DNA of 64,000 nt, from contig NZ_NOIN01000010.1 of NCBI RefSeq assembly GCF_014596565.1, positions 1 through 64,000 of the forward strand, written 5' to 3'. Within the stretch, counting starts at the first letter, position 1. Each line of letters starts with the position of its first letter. Below the pieces are notes generated by a model. That model saw only the letters and a list, made by a program, of their open reading frames with translations, made no database searches and was not told the origin of the DNA. The position numbers and the translations under genes are program-made. The stretch is from Pseudomonas sp. PSB18 (lineage in GTDB: Bacteria > Pseudomonadota > Gammaproteobacteria > Pseudomonadales > Pseudomonadaceae). This document shows positions 51,870-60,562 of this stretch, piece by piece.

Positions 51870-54245
51870 TCAATGGGCAAACAACGAATTACCCCGCTGC
51901 CCCGCCAGTTTCTCAGGCTTGATCAGGAACCGCGCCAGCGCCGGCAACAGCCACAACGCACCGAACATGTTCCACAGCAGCATGAAGGTCAGCATCAACC
52001 CCATGTCCGCCTGGAACTTGATGGCCGAGAAGATCCAGGTGCACACCCCGATCGCCAGGCACAGGCCGGTGAACAGCACGGCCTTACCCGTGGACTTCAG
52101 CGTCTGGTAATAAGCTTCCTGCAACGGTAACCCGGCCCGCAGGAAGCTTTCCAGGCGGCTGTAGATGTAGATGCCGTAGTCGACGCCGATTCCCACCCCC
52201 AACGCCACCACCGGCAGGGTCGCGACTTTCACGCCAATGCCCATGAAGGCCATCAGGGCGTTGCCCAGCACCGAGGTCAGCACCAGCGGCAGCACGATGC
52301 ACAGGGTCGCCGCCCAGGAGCGGAAGGTGATCATGCACATGGTCGCCACGCAGATGTACACCAGGATCAGGATGGTCAGTTCCGATTCCTTGATCACTTC
52401 GTTGGTCGCTGCTTCGATGCCGGCGTTACCGGCGGCGAGGATGAATTCCAGGCCGTCGCGGTTGTTTTCCTTGGAGAAGCCCTGCACCGCCTTCACCGCG
52501 CGATCCAGGGTCTCGGCCTTGTGGTCGTTGAGGAACACCAGCACCGGTGCCAGGGAACAGCTGTTGTTGTACAGGCCATCGGCCCGGGCAATGGAGTTGT
52601 TCAGCACGTCAGGGTTGCGCGACAGGGTTTCCCATTTCAGGTTGCCCTCATTCATGCCCTTGATCATCTGCTTGGACACGGTCACCAGGGAAATCGCCGA
52701 TTGCACGCCCTCGGTGTTCTGCATCTTCCACATCAGCTCATCGATCGGTGCCATGGCTTCATAGCGCGAGCAGCCTTCGGCCTTGGTCTTGACCATCACC
52801 ACCAGCACGTCGGAACTGGTGGAGTAATTGCTGATGATGAAGTTGTTGTCCTGGTTGTAGCGCGAGTCCGGACGCAGTTCCGGCGCACCCTGGTCGAGGT
52901 CGCCGATCTTCAGGTTCTGGCTGTACCAGAGGCCGCCACCGAAGGCGAGCACGGCCAGGGCAATGGACACCGGCGCGACCTTGGCGCTGGCGAAGTTCGA
53001 CAGCGACCGCCAGAACGGATGCTCGCGGGTCGCGTCTTTCTTGCTGCGCTCGATGGCACGCTTGCTGATGCCGACGTAGGAGATGGCCACCGGCAGCAGG
53101 ATCAGGTTGGTGAACACGATCACCGCCACGCCGATGGACGCCCCGATGGCCAGCTCGCGGATCACACCGATGTCGATGATCAGCAAGGTAATGAACCCCA
53201 CCGCATCCGCCAGGATCGCGATCATCCCCGGCAGGAACAGTTGCCGGAAGGTGCGCCGCGCCGCCGTCAGGGCGTTGTCCGCCTCGCTGGACTGCAGGGC
53301 GATGCCGTTGATTTTCTGCACCCCGTGGGAAATCCCGATGGCGAAGATCAGGAACGGCACCAGCATCGAATACGGATCCAGCCCGAACCCGGCCGCGTGC
53401 ATCAACCCCAACTGCCAGACCACCGCCACCAGCGTGGTGCTCAACACCGCGACGGTGCTGCGCATGCAGTGGGTGAACCAGTACAACAGGACCAGGGTGA
53501 TGACGAAGGCCACGCCGAAGAACATCACCACCATGATCAGGCCATCGATCAGGTCACCGACCTTCTTCGCGAAACCGACGATGTGGATCTGTACGTTGGG
53601 GTTCTGGGCTTCGAACTTGTGGCGGATCTTGTCTTCGAGCTCATGGGAGAACTTCTGGTAGTCCAGCTTCAGCAACTTGCCCTGGTCCTGGGGATCCGGG
53701 TAGGACTCCAGCAACGGGATGTCGACGATGCTCGATTTGAAATCGTTGGCCACCAGGCGTCCGACCTGACCGGACTTGAGCACGTTGTTGCGCAGCAGCT
53801 CGAGGCTGTCGGCCGAGCCGTTGTAGCTCTGGGGGATCACCTCGCCGCCGGCAAAGCCCTCTTCCGTCACTTCGGTCCAGCGCACGCTCGGGCTCCACAG
53901 CGACTTGAGGCCGGAACGGTCGACACCGGAAATGTAGAAGACCTCGTCATGGATCTGGCGCAAGGTCTCCATGTAGTCCTTGGAGAAGATGTCGCCGTTG
54001 GTGGCCTCCACGGAAATCCGCACGGTGTTGCCGAGGTTCGCCAGGTCGTTGCGATGTTCGAGCATCTTCTCGATGAACGGATGCTCAAGGGGGATCATTT
54101 TTTCGAAGCTGGTGGACGGACGGATCAGCGTGGCCTGCCAGAACAGGAAAATACTGACCAACAGGCAAATGACGATCACTGCCGGGCGGTTGTTGAAAAT
54201 CAGGCGCTCGAGAAACGTCGCCTTGTCTTGGTGATGACTGCTCAT
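51870..54245 (-). CDS. MMPL/RND-superfamily inner-membrane transporter
   Basis: 791 residues with the RND layout: one N-terminal span (~20-42), a large periplasmic loop, a bundle of about five spans (~232-400, with the VPFLIFAIGISHGVQKI segment), a second single span and loop (~430-625), and a final bundle (~630-775, with LGVGIGVDYGIYIYSR). The GxSH and GVDYG sequences in the equivalent helices are typical of MMPL/SSD-type exporters of lipids or hydrophobic compounds. It follows the YCF48-type gene by 43 bp and is surely co-transcribed. This pair is often seen beside DUF1302 and DUF1329 genes in pseudomonads; those are not in this window. Substrate unknown. GAAGG upstream supports the ATG at 54245. 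Confidence 0.9.
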   Translation of the reverse strand: MSSHHQDKATFLERLIFNNRPAVIVICLLVSIFLFWQATLIRPSTSFEKMIPLEHPFIEKMLEHRNDLANLGNTVRISVEATNGDIFSKDYMETLRQIHDEVFYISGVDRSGLKSLWSPSVRWTEVTEEGFAGGEVIPQSYNGSADSLELLRNNVLKSGQVGRLVANDFKSSIVDIPLLESYPDPQDQGKLLKLDYQKFSHELEDKIRHKFEAQNPNVQIHIVGFAKKVGDLIDGLIMVVMFFGVAFVITLVLLYWFTHCMRSTVAVLSTTLVAVVWQLGLMHAAGFGLDPYSMLVPFLIFAIGISHGVQKINGIALQSSEADNALTAARRTFRQLFLPGMIAILADAVGFITLLIIDIGVIRELAIGASIGVAVIVFTNLILLPVAISYVGISKRAIERSKKDATREHPFWRSLSNFASAKVAPVSIALAVLAFGGGLWYSQNLKIGDLDQGAPELRPDSRYNQDNNFIISNYSTSSDVLVVMVKTKAEGCSRYEAMAPIDELMWKMQNTEGVQSAISLVTVSKQMIKGMNEGNLKWETLSRNPDVLNNSIARADGLYNNSCSLAPVLVFLNDHKAETLDRAVKAVQGFSKENNRDGLEFILAAGNAGIEAATNEVIKESELTILILVYICVATMCMITFRSWAATLCIVLPLVLTSVLGNALMAFMGIGVKVATLPVVALGVGIGVDYGIYIYSRLESFLRAGLPLQEAYYQTLKSTGKAVLFTGLCLAIGVCTWIFSAIKFQADMGLMLTFMLLWNMFGALWLLPALARFLIKPEKLAGQRGNSLFAH

Positions 54246-54288
54246 GGGGTCCGCCTTCTTGTTATTGTGCCCGACTCATATCCGCGGC

Positions 54289-55341
54289 TCATTTGTTCAG
54301 TTCAGCGCCGCTGGCCGTGGTGATGCGCACGCCACCCTGCCCTGCCAGGATCAGGTTGCCATTGCCCGCCGCCGTGACGGCGGCCACGGAAATCCGGTCC
54401 GGACGGTTGAAGACGCTGAAGGTCACGCCGTCATCGGTGCTGCGCACCACGCTGCCGCCGTTGCCGACGATCACGATGGAGCCGTCCGGCAACAAGGTCG
54501 CGCCTGAAAGACCAAACTCCAGGACACCTCGGGCGGCCTTGAGCTCGACCTGCTCCCAGGAGCCGCCAAAATCGGTGGAGCGGTAGAGGTTGCCGCGCAA
54601 GCCGTAGGCCAGCAGCGTCGAAGGTTGGGCGGTGCCGATGACGCCGAACAGTGAACCTTCGTATGGGCCTTCGACCTTTTCCCAGGTCTGGCCCCAGTCG
54701 GCGGAACGGAACATGCTGCCGGCCTCGCCGACGATGAACAGCCCGGCGTCTTTGACCGAGGCGATGGCGTTGAGGTGGAACTGATCTTCGTTGTCGAGAC
54801 GGTCGCTGGCGTCTTCCCAGTGTTTGCCACCGTCGGTGGTTTCGAGCAACGCGCCGTAGGCGCCCACGGCGAAACCCTGGCTGGCGTCCTTGAACCAGAC
54901 GTCCAGCAGCGGCGCTTCACGGGTGAGGTCCTCGTACTGTCGGGTCCAGGTGCTGCCGCCGTCTTCGCTGGCGAGGATCTGCGCATCGTGCCCCACGGCC
55001 CAGCCATGCTTGTCATCGACGAAGAATACGGCTGTGAGCAGTTGGCGGGTCGGCACCTTGGCCTGGGTCCAGGAACGGCCCTGGTCGTCGGAATAGACAA
55101 TGTGCCCACGATCACCGACCGCCACCAGGCGCTGGCCGGCGTGGACGACGTCGAGCATCAGGGTCTTGCTGGCCTTGGCCGACTCGACCGAATAGATGAC
55201 GTCGGTTGTCGTGGCTGCAACGGCCAGCGCCGGAGCCGACAACACCACAGAGCCCAGCAGCGAGAGCGCCGAGGCCAGCAACGCGACTCGGCGCAGCACC
55301 GGCTGGCGGGCGCGACCCATGGCCATGACAGGCTCGTTCAT
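54289..55341 (-). CDS. Exported YCF48/BNR-repeat beta-propeller protein
   Basis: 350 residues with a signal peptide (Arg-rich start, hydrophobic core VALLASALSLLGSVVLS, cleavage near APALAVA-A). The mature part has repeated propeller blades: GHIVYSDDQGRSW, AQILASEDGGSTWTRQ, ALLETTDGGKHWED, SMFRSADWGQTWEK and NLYRSTDFGGSWEQ. This is the YCF48 / photosystem II stability factor-like family, which in bacteria is a periplasmic partner of neighbouring transporters. It is first in a two-gene operon with the MMPL transporter. AAGG lies upstream of the ATG at 55341; later Met codons (6 and 8) are possible starts that would keep the signal. Its molecular role is unknown. Confidence 0.88.
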   Translation of the reverse strand: MNEPVMAMGRARQPVLRRVALLASALSLLGSVVLSAPALAVAATTTDVIYSVESAKASKTLMLDVVHAGQRLVAVGDRGHIVYSDDQGRSWTQAKVPTRQLLTAVFFVDDKHGWAVGHDAQILASEDGGSTWTRQYEDLTREAPLLDVWFKDASQGFAVGAYGALLETTDGGKHWEDASDRLDNEDQFHLNAIASVKDAGLFIVGEAGSMFRSADWGQTWEKVEGPYEGSLFGVIGTAQPSTLLAYGLRGNLYRSTDFGGSWEQVELKAARGVLEFGLSGATLLPDGSIVIVGNGGSVVRSTDDGVTFSVFNRPDRISVAAVTAAGNGNLILAGQGGVRITTASGAELNK

Positions 55342-55680
55342 AGACCTTTTCCCCCATTATTATTGTTAGGCCATGCGGCCTTTCAGGGCGCCGTAGGCAG
55401 CTCGATCGGGGCGCAAACCTGCAATCTAGAGCCACTTCGGAAGCTGACCTATCCTATCGGGCTTTCGGAAGACCTGACAATCGACGCCGCGTTATCTTTT
55501 GTTAACCAGGGGGGTTGGCGCAGGGGGTGAATGGTGGGGTATTCGGTGGGGTGATAAGCGATTATTTCAGAACCGGCATTGATCGTTCCCACGTTCCGCG
55601 TGGGAATGCAGCCATGGACGCTCCCCGTCCGCTTTGAGCCATGACGCAGAGCGTCACCAGATGCGTTCCCACGCGGAGCG

Positions 55681-55795
55681 TGGGAACGATCAGTGCCCCT
55701 GCGGGGGAACGATCAATCGAGTCAAGCCAGACTCTTGCTCACCACCTCGAACACATCGCTGGACAGCCCGCCTGATGCGAGGATGCACTCCAGTT
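55681..55795. repeat. Direct duplication of the pepN 3' end (distal copy; proximal copy 55819-55933)
   Basis: The stretch 55681-55795 matches 55819-55933 with a constant offset of 138 bp and scattered substitutions. The unit includes a REP arm, a short spacer and the last ~24 codons plus stop of pepN on the minus strand. The second copy is part of the functional gene. Confidence 0.85.
55722..55795 (-). pseudogene. Fossil fragment of pepN C-terminus
   Basis: Read on the minus strand, the copy ends LECILASGGLSSDVFEVVSK plus a stop, against LERILASGALSSDVFEVVSK in the intact gene. Only two of about 23 residues differ while other bases changed silently. The upstream part of the gene is missing, so it cannot be expressed as an enzyme. 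Confidence 0.8.
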
Positions 55796-55798
55796 ATC

Positions 55799-55829
55799 GA
55801 TCGTTCCCACGCTCCGCGTGGGAACGATC
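55799..55829. repeat. Perfect REP palindrome of the second family
   Basis: GATCGTTCCCACGC, three bases, then its exact complement. It sits 30 bp beyond the pepN stop codon and could also act as a transcript-end hairpin. Related copies are at 55581-55608 and 55663-55688. Confidence 0.85.
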
Positions 55830-55859
55830 AGTGCGCCTGCGTGGGAGCGATCAACCGAG

Positions 55860-58517
55860 TCAAGCCAGGCTCTTGCTTACCACCTCGAACACATCGCTGG
55901 ACAGCGCGCCGGACGCCAGGATGCGTTCCAGTTCGGCTTTCATCAGCGCCTGGCGGGCGCTGTCGTATTTGCGCCAGCGGGTCAGCGGCGCCAGTTGTCG
56001 CGAGGCGATCTGCGGGTTGAAGCCGTTGAGCTGGATGACCAGGTCCGCCAGAAAGCGGTAACCCGAGCCGTCGGCGGCGTGGAAGTTGATCAGGTTCTGC
56101 CCGGCAAACGCACCGATCAGCGCCCGCACCTTGTTCGGGTTCTTGATGTTGAACGCCGGGTGTTCCATCAGCGCCTTGACCCGCGCCAGCCCACCCGGCA
56201 GCGGGCTGCCGGCCTGGACGCTGAACCACTGGTCCATGACCAGCGGGTTGCCCTTGAAGTTTTCCGCAAACACTTCCAACGCCCGGGCCTTCTCGGTTTC
56301 GAACGGCGAATTGACCAGCACCGCCAGTGCAGTCAGGCGTTCGGTCATGTTGTCGGCGCTGTCGAACTGCTCCAGGGTGGCACTCAGCACCTCGGGCTTG
56401 TCCGTCAGCATCAGGTACGACAAGGCGATGTTCTGCAACGCGCGGCGGGCAAAATGCTCGGCTTCGGCCACATAGGGCGTGCGTTTCGACAAGTCGCGAT
56501 TGGCCTCGTAGCGCAACCACAAGGCCTCGAACAGGTTGTCGGCCAGTTGCTGGCGAGCGAACTCACGGGCGGCATGGATCGCCTCGACGTCGGCCACTTC
56601 GCTGATTTCCGTCAGATAGGCTTCGCTTGGCAACGAGAGCATTTCCGCGACCATGGCCTGATCCAGGGATTCGTCCGACAGTACTGTGCGCAACGCGCTG
56701 ACCAGACGTGGGTCCAGCACCAGGCTCTCGCCCTTCTGATGCTGGGCAATCAGTTCCTGCAACACCTGCACCGACAGTTGCTGGCCGGCATCCCAGCGGT
56801 TGAAGCCGTCGCTGTCGTGCTGCATCAGGAACATTAGTTGGTCGCGGTCGTACGGGAAGCTCAGCTTCACCGGCGCCGAGAAGCCTCGCAACAAGGACGG
56901 CAGCGGTTTTTCGGCGATGTCGACGAAGGTGAAGGTCTGCTCGGCTTCGGTCACCGAGATCACTCGGGACGTGCCGTCTGCCGCCGCCTCGCCGCTCAGG
57001 CGCAGGGGGATCTCGGCGCCCTGGCTGTCCAGCAGACCCAGTTCGACGGGAATCACGAACGGCAGTTTTTCCGCCTTGTCCGGGGTCGGCGGGCAGCTCT
57101 GGCGGAAGGTCAGGCTGTAGGTCCGGGCGGCCGCGTCAAAGGACTCGCTGACCGCCAGCCGTGGCGTACCGGCCTGGCTGTACCAGCGCTTGAACTGGGT
57201 CAGGTCGACGCCGTTGGCATCTTCCATGGCCTTGACGAAATCGTCGCAGGTCACGGCCTGGCCGTCGTGGCGCTGGAAGTACAGGTCGCTGCCCTTGCGG
57301 AAGCCCTCAGGGCCCAACAGCGTATGGATCATGCCGACCACTTCCGAGCCCTTTTCGTACACAGTCAGGGTGTAGAAGTTGGAAATCTCGATGAAGCTGT
57401 CCGGGCGCACCGGGTGGGCCATGGGACCGGCGTCTTCGGCGAACTGGTGGGTGCGCAGGTAGGCCACGTCCTGGATGCGCTTGACGGTGGCGGAGTTCAT
57501 GTCGGCCGAGAACCCGGCGTCGCGGAACACCGTGAAGCCTTCCTTGAGCGACAGCTGAAACCAGTCGCGGCAGGTCACGCGGTTGCCCGACCAGTTATGG
57601 AAATACTCGTGGGCAACGATGGCCTCGACCCGCTGGTGCGCAGCATCGGTGGCGGTTTCGGCACGGGCCAGCACCGCGCTGGAGTTGAAGATATTGAGGC
57701 CCTTGTTCTCCATGGCGCCCATGTTGAAGTCGTTGACCGCGACAATCATGAAGATGTCCAGGTCGTATTCACGGCCGTACACCTCCTCGTCCCAACGCAT
57801 GGACTTCTTCAGGCTGGTCATGGCGTGCTGGCATTTGTCGATGTTTTCCGGCTCGACGTAGATGCGCAGCGCCACGGTGCGTTCGGTCATGGTGGTGAAA
57901 GTGTCTTCGACGCACCACAGGTCACCGGCCACCAGGGCGAACAGGTAGGCGGGCTTCTTGAACGGGTCTTCCCAGGTCACCCAGTGCCGGCCGTCTTCGC
58001 CGGGGCCGCTGGCAATCGGATTGCCGTTGGACAGCAGCACCGGATAGCTGTGCTGCTCGGCCACCACGGTGGTGGTGAACTTGCTCATGACGTCCGGGCG
58101 GTCGAGGTAGTAGGTGATCTTGCGGAAACCTTCGGCCTCGCACTGGGTGCAGAACATGCCGCCGGATTTGTACAGGCCCTCCAGGGCCGTGTTGGTTTCC
58201 GGGTGGATCCGCACGGTGGTGTCGACCGTGAACGCCTGGGACTTGGGCTGCACGGTCAGGTGGCTGTCGTCCAACTGGTAATCGCCCGACGCCAGGTCGG
58301 TGTCGTCGAGCTTGATGGAGACCAGCTCCAGATGCTGCCCGTCGAGCACCAGCGGCGGCAGCCCGGCACCGCGCTCGGGGTTGCGACGCATCACCAGTTG
58401 CGCATGGACCAGGCTGTGGTCCTCGAACAACTCGAAGGTCAGGTGTGTCTCGTCGATCAGGTACTCGGGGGCCTGATAGTCCTTCAGGTAGATCATCTTC
58501 GGTTGTTCGGTGCGCAT
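55860..58517 (-). CDS. pepN: Aminopeptidase N (M1 family zinc peptidase)
   Basis: 885 residues, the usual length for bacterial PepN. The exopeptidase motif GAMEN is at 267-271. The zinc site is HEYFH (303-307) with the third ligand Glu326 in LSLKEG. It removes N-terminal residues from peptides in the cytoplasm and has no signal peptide. The N-terminus (YLKDYQAPEYLIDETHLTFEL) aligns by eye with that of E. coli PepN. AAGGA eight bases upstream supports the ATG at 58517. It lies 13 bp after the DUF2797 gene and is probably co-transcribed with it. A partial duplicate of its 3' end lies just downstream. Confidence 0.97.
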   Translation of the reverse strand: MRTEQPKMIYLKDYQAPEYLIDETHLTFELFEDHSLVHAQLVMRRNPERGAGLPPLVLDGQHLELVSIKLDDTDLASGDYQLDDSHLTVQPKSQAFTVDTTVRIHPETNTALEGLYKSGGMFCTQCEAEGFRKITYYLDRPDVMSKFTTTVVAEQHSYPVLLSNGNPIASGPGEDGRHWVTWEDPFKKPAYLFALVAGDLWCVEDTFTTMTERTVALRIYVEPENIDKCQHAMTSLKKSMRWDEEVYGREYDLDIFMIVAVNDFNMGAMENKGLNIFNSSAVLARAETATDAAHQRVEAIVAHEYFHNWSGNRVTCRDWFQLSLKEGFTVFRDAGFSADMNSATVKRIQDVAYLRTHQFAEDAGPMAHPVRPDSFIEISNFYTLTVYEKGSEVVGMIHTLLGPEGFRKGSDLYFQRHDGQAVTCDDFVKAMEDANGVDLTQFKRWYSQAGTPRLAVSESFDAAARTYSLTFRQSCPPTPDKAEKLPFVIPVELGLLDSQGAEIPLRLSGEAAADGTSRVISVTEAEQTFTFVDIAEKPLPSLLRGFSAPVKLSFPYDRDQLMFLMQHDSDGFNRWDAGQQLSVQVLQELIAQHQKGESLVLDPRLVSALRTVLSDESLDQAMVAEMLSLPSEAYLTEISEVADVEAIHAAREFARQQLADNLFEALWLRYEANRDLSKRTPYVAEAEHFARRALQNIALSYLMLTDKPEVLSATLEQFDSADNMTERLTALAVLVNSPFETEKARALEVFAENFKGNPLVMDQWFSVQAGSPLPGGLARVKALMEHPAFNIKNPNKVRALIGAFAGQNLINFHAADGSGYRFLADLVIQLNGFNPQIASRQLAPLTRWRKYDSARQALMKAELERILASGALSSDVFEVVSKSLA

Positions 58518-58530
58518 GGGTCGAATCCTT

Positions 58531-59361
58531 CTACTGATGCACGGCGAGCTGGTAAGCCGTGTATTTACGAATGTTGATCACGCCGGTGTCGAAAATCAGG
58601 TACTGGCCCTTGATCCCCAGCAGCGTGCCTTCGGCAATCGGGTCCTTGTCCAGGTTGAAGCTGACGATCTTGGCCGGATATTGCTCCACCGGATAACGGA
58701 TCTCGAGCGGTTCGACGTCCGCTATGGTCTGGATCGCCTGCAGGCCGAATCGTTCCTGCAAGCCCTGCAATCCCGGGGCGCAACTTTCAAACAACGAATC
58801 GCGGATCCGCGGCAGATCCACCGCAACCGCATCGCCCTTGAGCAAGGCGCGCCAGTTGGTCTTGTCCGCCACCTGGCTGCGGAACAGGTCTTCGACGAAC
58901 CCCGACTGCTGACGCGTGGCCACCCGCAGGATCGGCAACGCCTGGCTCGCGCCCTGGTCCAGCCAGCGGGTCGGCAGTTGCGTGGCGCGGGTAATCCCGA
59001 CCTTCACGCCCGAGGAGTTGGCCAGGTACACCACGTGATCGGTCATGCAGAACTGCTCGCCCCACGCAGGCTCGCGGCAGGTGCCCGCCTCGAAATGACA
59101 GCGCTCGGGGCTCATGATGCAAATATCGCATTGCGCCAGTTTGGTCATGCAGGGGTAGCAATAACCCTGGCTGAAGCTGGTCTTGGTCCGGCGCCCGCAG
59201 TGGCTGCAGTGGATCGCGCCGAGAAACTCCAGGCGCACCGTACTGCCGATCAACGGGTTGACCGGCACCTCGACATCGCCCAGGCGAAAGGCATATTGAA
59301 CGGTCGGCCCATCCAGGCGCGCCGACATCTTGCTGATTGCACCGCGGCCAATCTCGATCAA
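58531..59361 (-). CDS. DUF2797 protein with Cys-rich zinc-ribbon-like region
   Basis: 276 residues. Near residues 47-95 are paired cysteines (CSHCGRR, YCYPCM, CDICIMSPERCHFEAGTC, EQFCMTDH) that look like a metal-binding region. A middle segment (VVYLANSSGVKVGITR) resembles the GIY-YIG-like core seen in this family. The start is uncertain. A TTG at 59361 overlaps the TGA of the DUF1315 gene as TTGA and gives the N-terminus IEIGRGAISKMSARL. The first ATG is at 59328. I prefer TTG because of the coupling. It precedes pepN by 13 bp. Function unknown. Confidence 0.82.
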   Translation of the reverse strand: MIEIGRGAISKMSARLDGPTVQYAFRLGDVEVPVNPLIGSTVRLEFLGAIHCSHCGRRTKTSFSQGYCYPCMTKLAQCDICIMSPERCHFEAGTCREPAWGEQFCMTDHVVYLANSSGVKVGITRATQLPTRWLDQGASQALPILRVATRQQSGFVEDLFRSQVADKTNWRALLKGDAVAVDLPRIRDSLFESCAPGLQGLQERFGLQAIQTIADVEPLEIRYPVEQYPAKIVSFNLDKDPIAEGTLLGIKGQYLIFDTGVINIRKYTAYQLAVHQ

Positions 59362-59618
59362 TGGATGGCATCCGACTTGAACAGGATGTTCGGCACCTCG
59401 ATCGACTTCGACTGGCACTCCTGCGGGCCCATGTAGCCGGTGCGCTCTTCTTCGGGCAGGTTCTGGATTTCCCAGGCGATCATCGCCTGCAACGACAACT
59501 CGCGTTGCTCGGCGGTGAGCTTGTTGCCATCGGCCCATTTACCGATTTCCACGGCCAGCTTAAGGCTCTTGTAGATATCGGGGGTGATGTTCTGGATCAT
59601 TTCATTGAACGAGGACAT
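59358..59618 (-). CDS. DUF1315/YeaC-like small protein
   Basis: 86 residues. The sequence begins MSSFNEMIQNITPDIYKSLK and includes KWADGNKLTAEQRE and AMIAWEIQNLPEEERTGYM, the core of the DUF1315 family. The ATG at 59618 has GGAGA upstream; an ATG ten codons earlier (59648) lacks a ribosome site. Its stop overlaps the start of the DUF2797 gene, so the two are translated together. Function unknown. Confidence 0.88.
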   Translation of the reverse strand: MSSFNEMIQNITPDIYKSLKLAVEIGKWADGNKLTAEQRELSLQAMIAWEIQNLPEEERTGYMGPQECQSKSIEVPNILFKSDAIH

Positions 59619-59686
59619 GGGGTCTCCGCGCGTTCGTTTAAGTGCCAATAATAAAAAAGGTAAAGCTGACTATTGGGGCATTCGAA

Positions 59687-60562
59687 TCATTGCCGGGGCA
59701 TTTTACGACGGGCGAAGAGCCCGCCCAACAAGCCAGTGAGGCAACCGACGAGCAGGCCGCCGACATGAGCCCCGTTGGCGATTTCGCCGAAGCCGATCAT
59801 CGAGACCAGCCCGGAAAGGCACAGCGCCAGCCACACCAGCATCATCACCAGGACCCCACGGGGCAAGTGATAAGCCGGGTTCGGCGCCAGCAGTTGATAG
59901 ATCCAGCAGTGGCCCAGCAGACCGTACAACACCCCGGACAAGCCACCGAACAGCGTCGCCCCGCTGACAGCATACTGGACGAAATTGGACACGAGGCTGA
60001 ACAGCAGCGTCAGCCCGAGCAGATTGATACTGCCCTGGCGCGCTTCGATCCGCCGCCCCAGCTCCCAGTACCACATGCCATTCATGGCGATGTGCAGGAA
60101 GCCGAAGTGAATCAGCATCGGTGTCACCAGGCGCCACCACTGCCCCGCCGCCAGGCTGTCGGCCAGGGGCGAGAACTGGATGTAGTCGCCGACGACGCGA
60201 AACTCCAGGAAGGTCAGCCACCGCAGTGCCTGGAGATTCTCCCCCAGCAGGGTCACCGCGCTGACAATCAGACTCAGCAACAGCACCAGGGTGGTGACGG
60301 GGCTGCGGGTCAGTTGTTCGACGATTCCAGGCCGCCGCGAACCAGTGCCCATGGCTGGGAGCTCCAACAGCTGCTCCGGATCGCCCACCGGAAAGCGTGC
60401 GTACAGGGAGCGCACGTCTTCACCGATCTCGTCCGGCACCCAGAGCACCTGCTCGCCCGCCTCTTCGCTGACGCGGTGAGGCACCTGCATGCGCTGCAAC
60501 AGCTTGACGAAACCGCTCAGGTCCACCGCCAACGGCAGGCGCAACACCGCGACGAGGCTCAT
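59687..60562 (-). CDS. Rhomboid-family intramembrane serine protease (GlpG-like)
   Basis: 291 residues: a cytoplasmic N-domain (~1-100), then six predicted spans. The catalytic Ser is in GGLSGVLYG and the catalytic His in GAHVGGLLVG; the oxyanion-side motif HFGFLHIAMNGMWYWELG (HxxxN) is present. It should cleave membrane proteins within or next to their transmembrane helices. Its ATG (60562-60560) overlaps the stop of the phosphoesterase gene as ATGA, so translation is coupled. It is last of the three-gene string nadK - phosphoesterase - rhomboid. Confidence 0.93.
   Translation of the reverse strand: MSLVAVLRLPLAVDLSGFVKLLQRMQVPHRVSEEAGEQVLWVPDEIGEDVRSLYARFPVGDPEQLLELPAMGTGSRRPGIVEQLTRSPVTTLVLLLSLIVSAVTLLGENLQALRWLTFLEFRVVGDYIQFSPLADSLAAGQWWRLVTPMLIHFGFLHIAMNGMWYWELGRRIEARQGSINLLGLTLLFSLVSNFVQYAVSGATLFGGLSGVLYGLLGHCWIYQLLAPNPAYHLPRGVLVMMLVWLALCLSGLVSMIGFGEIANGAHVGGLLVGCLTGLLGGLFARRKMPRQ

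Larger units (their letters stand above)
55342..55859. other. Intergenic region with a second REP family and a duplicated pepN end
   Basis: No intact gene. It carries three copies of a palindrome built on GATCGTTCCCACGC and GCGTGGGAACGATC: a degenerate one at 55581-55608, one at 55663-55688 and a perfect one at 55799-55829 (14-bp arms, 3-base loop). It also carries a partial copy of the pepN 3' end (55722-55795). The promoter of the YCF48/MMPL operon should lie in 55342-55560, but I could not define it. Confidence 0.75.

Noticed and set aside
55634..56061. Two plus-strand frames with near-identical internal repeats
   Set aside because: The repetition comes from the REP copies and the duplicated pepN end; the frames run antisense to pepN.
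56838..58577. 579-residue plus-strand frame opposite pepN
   Set aside because: Antisense to a clear aminopeptidase N gene; composition is of the mirror-frame type with no motif.
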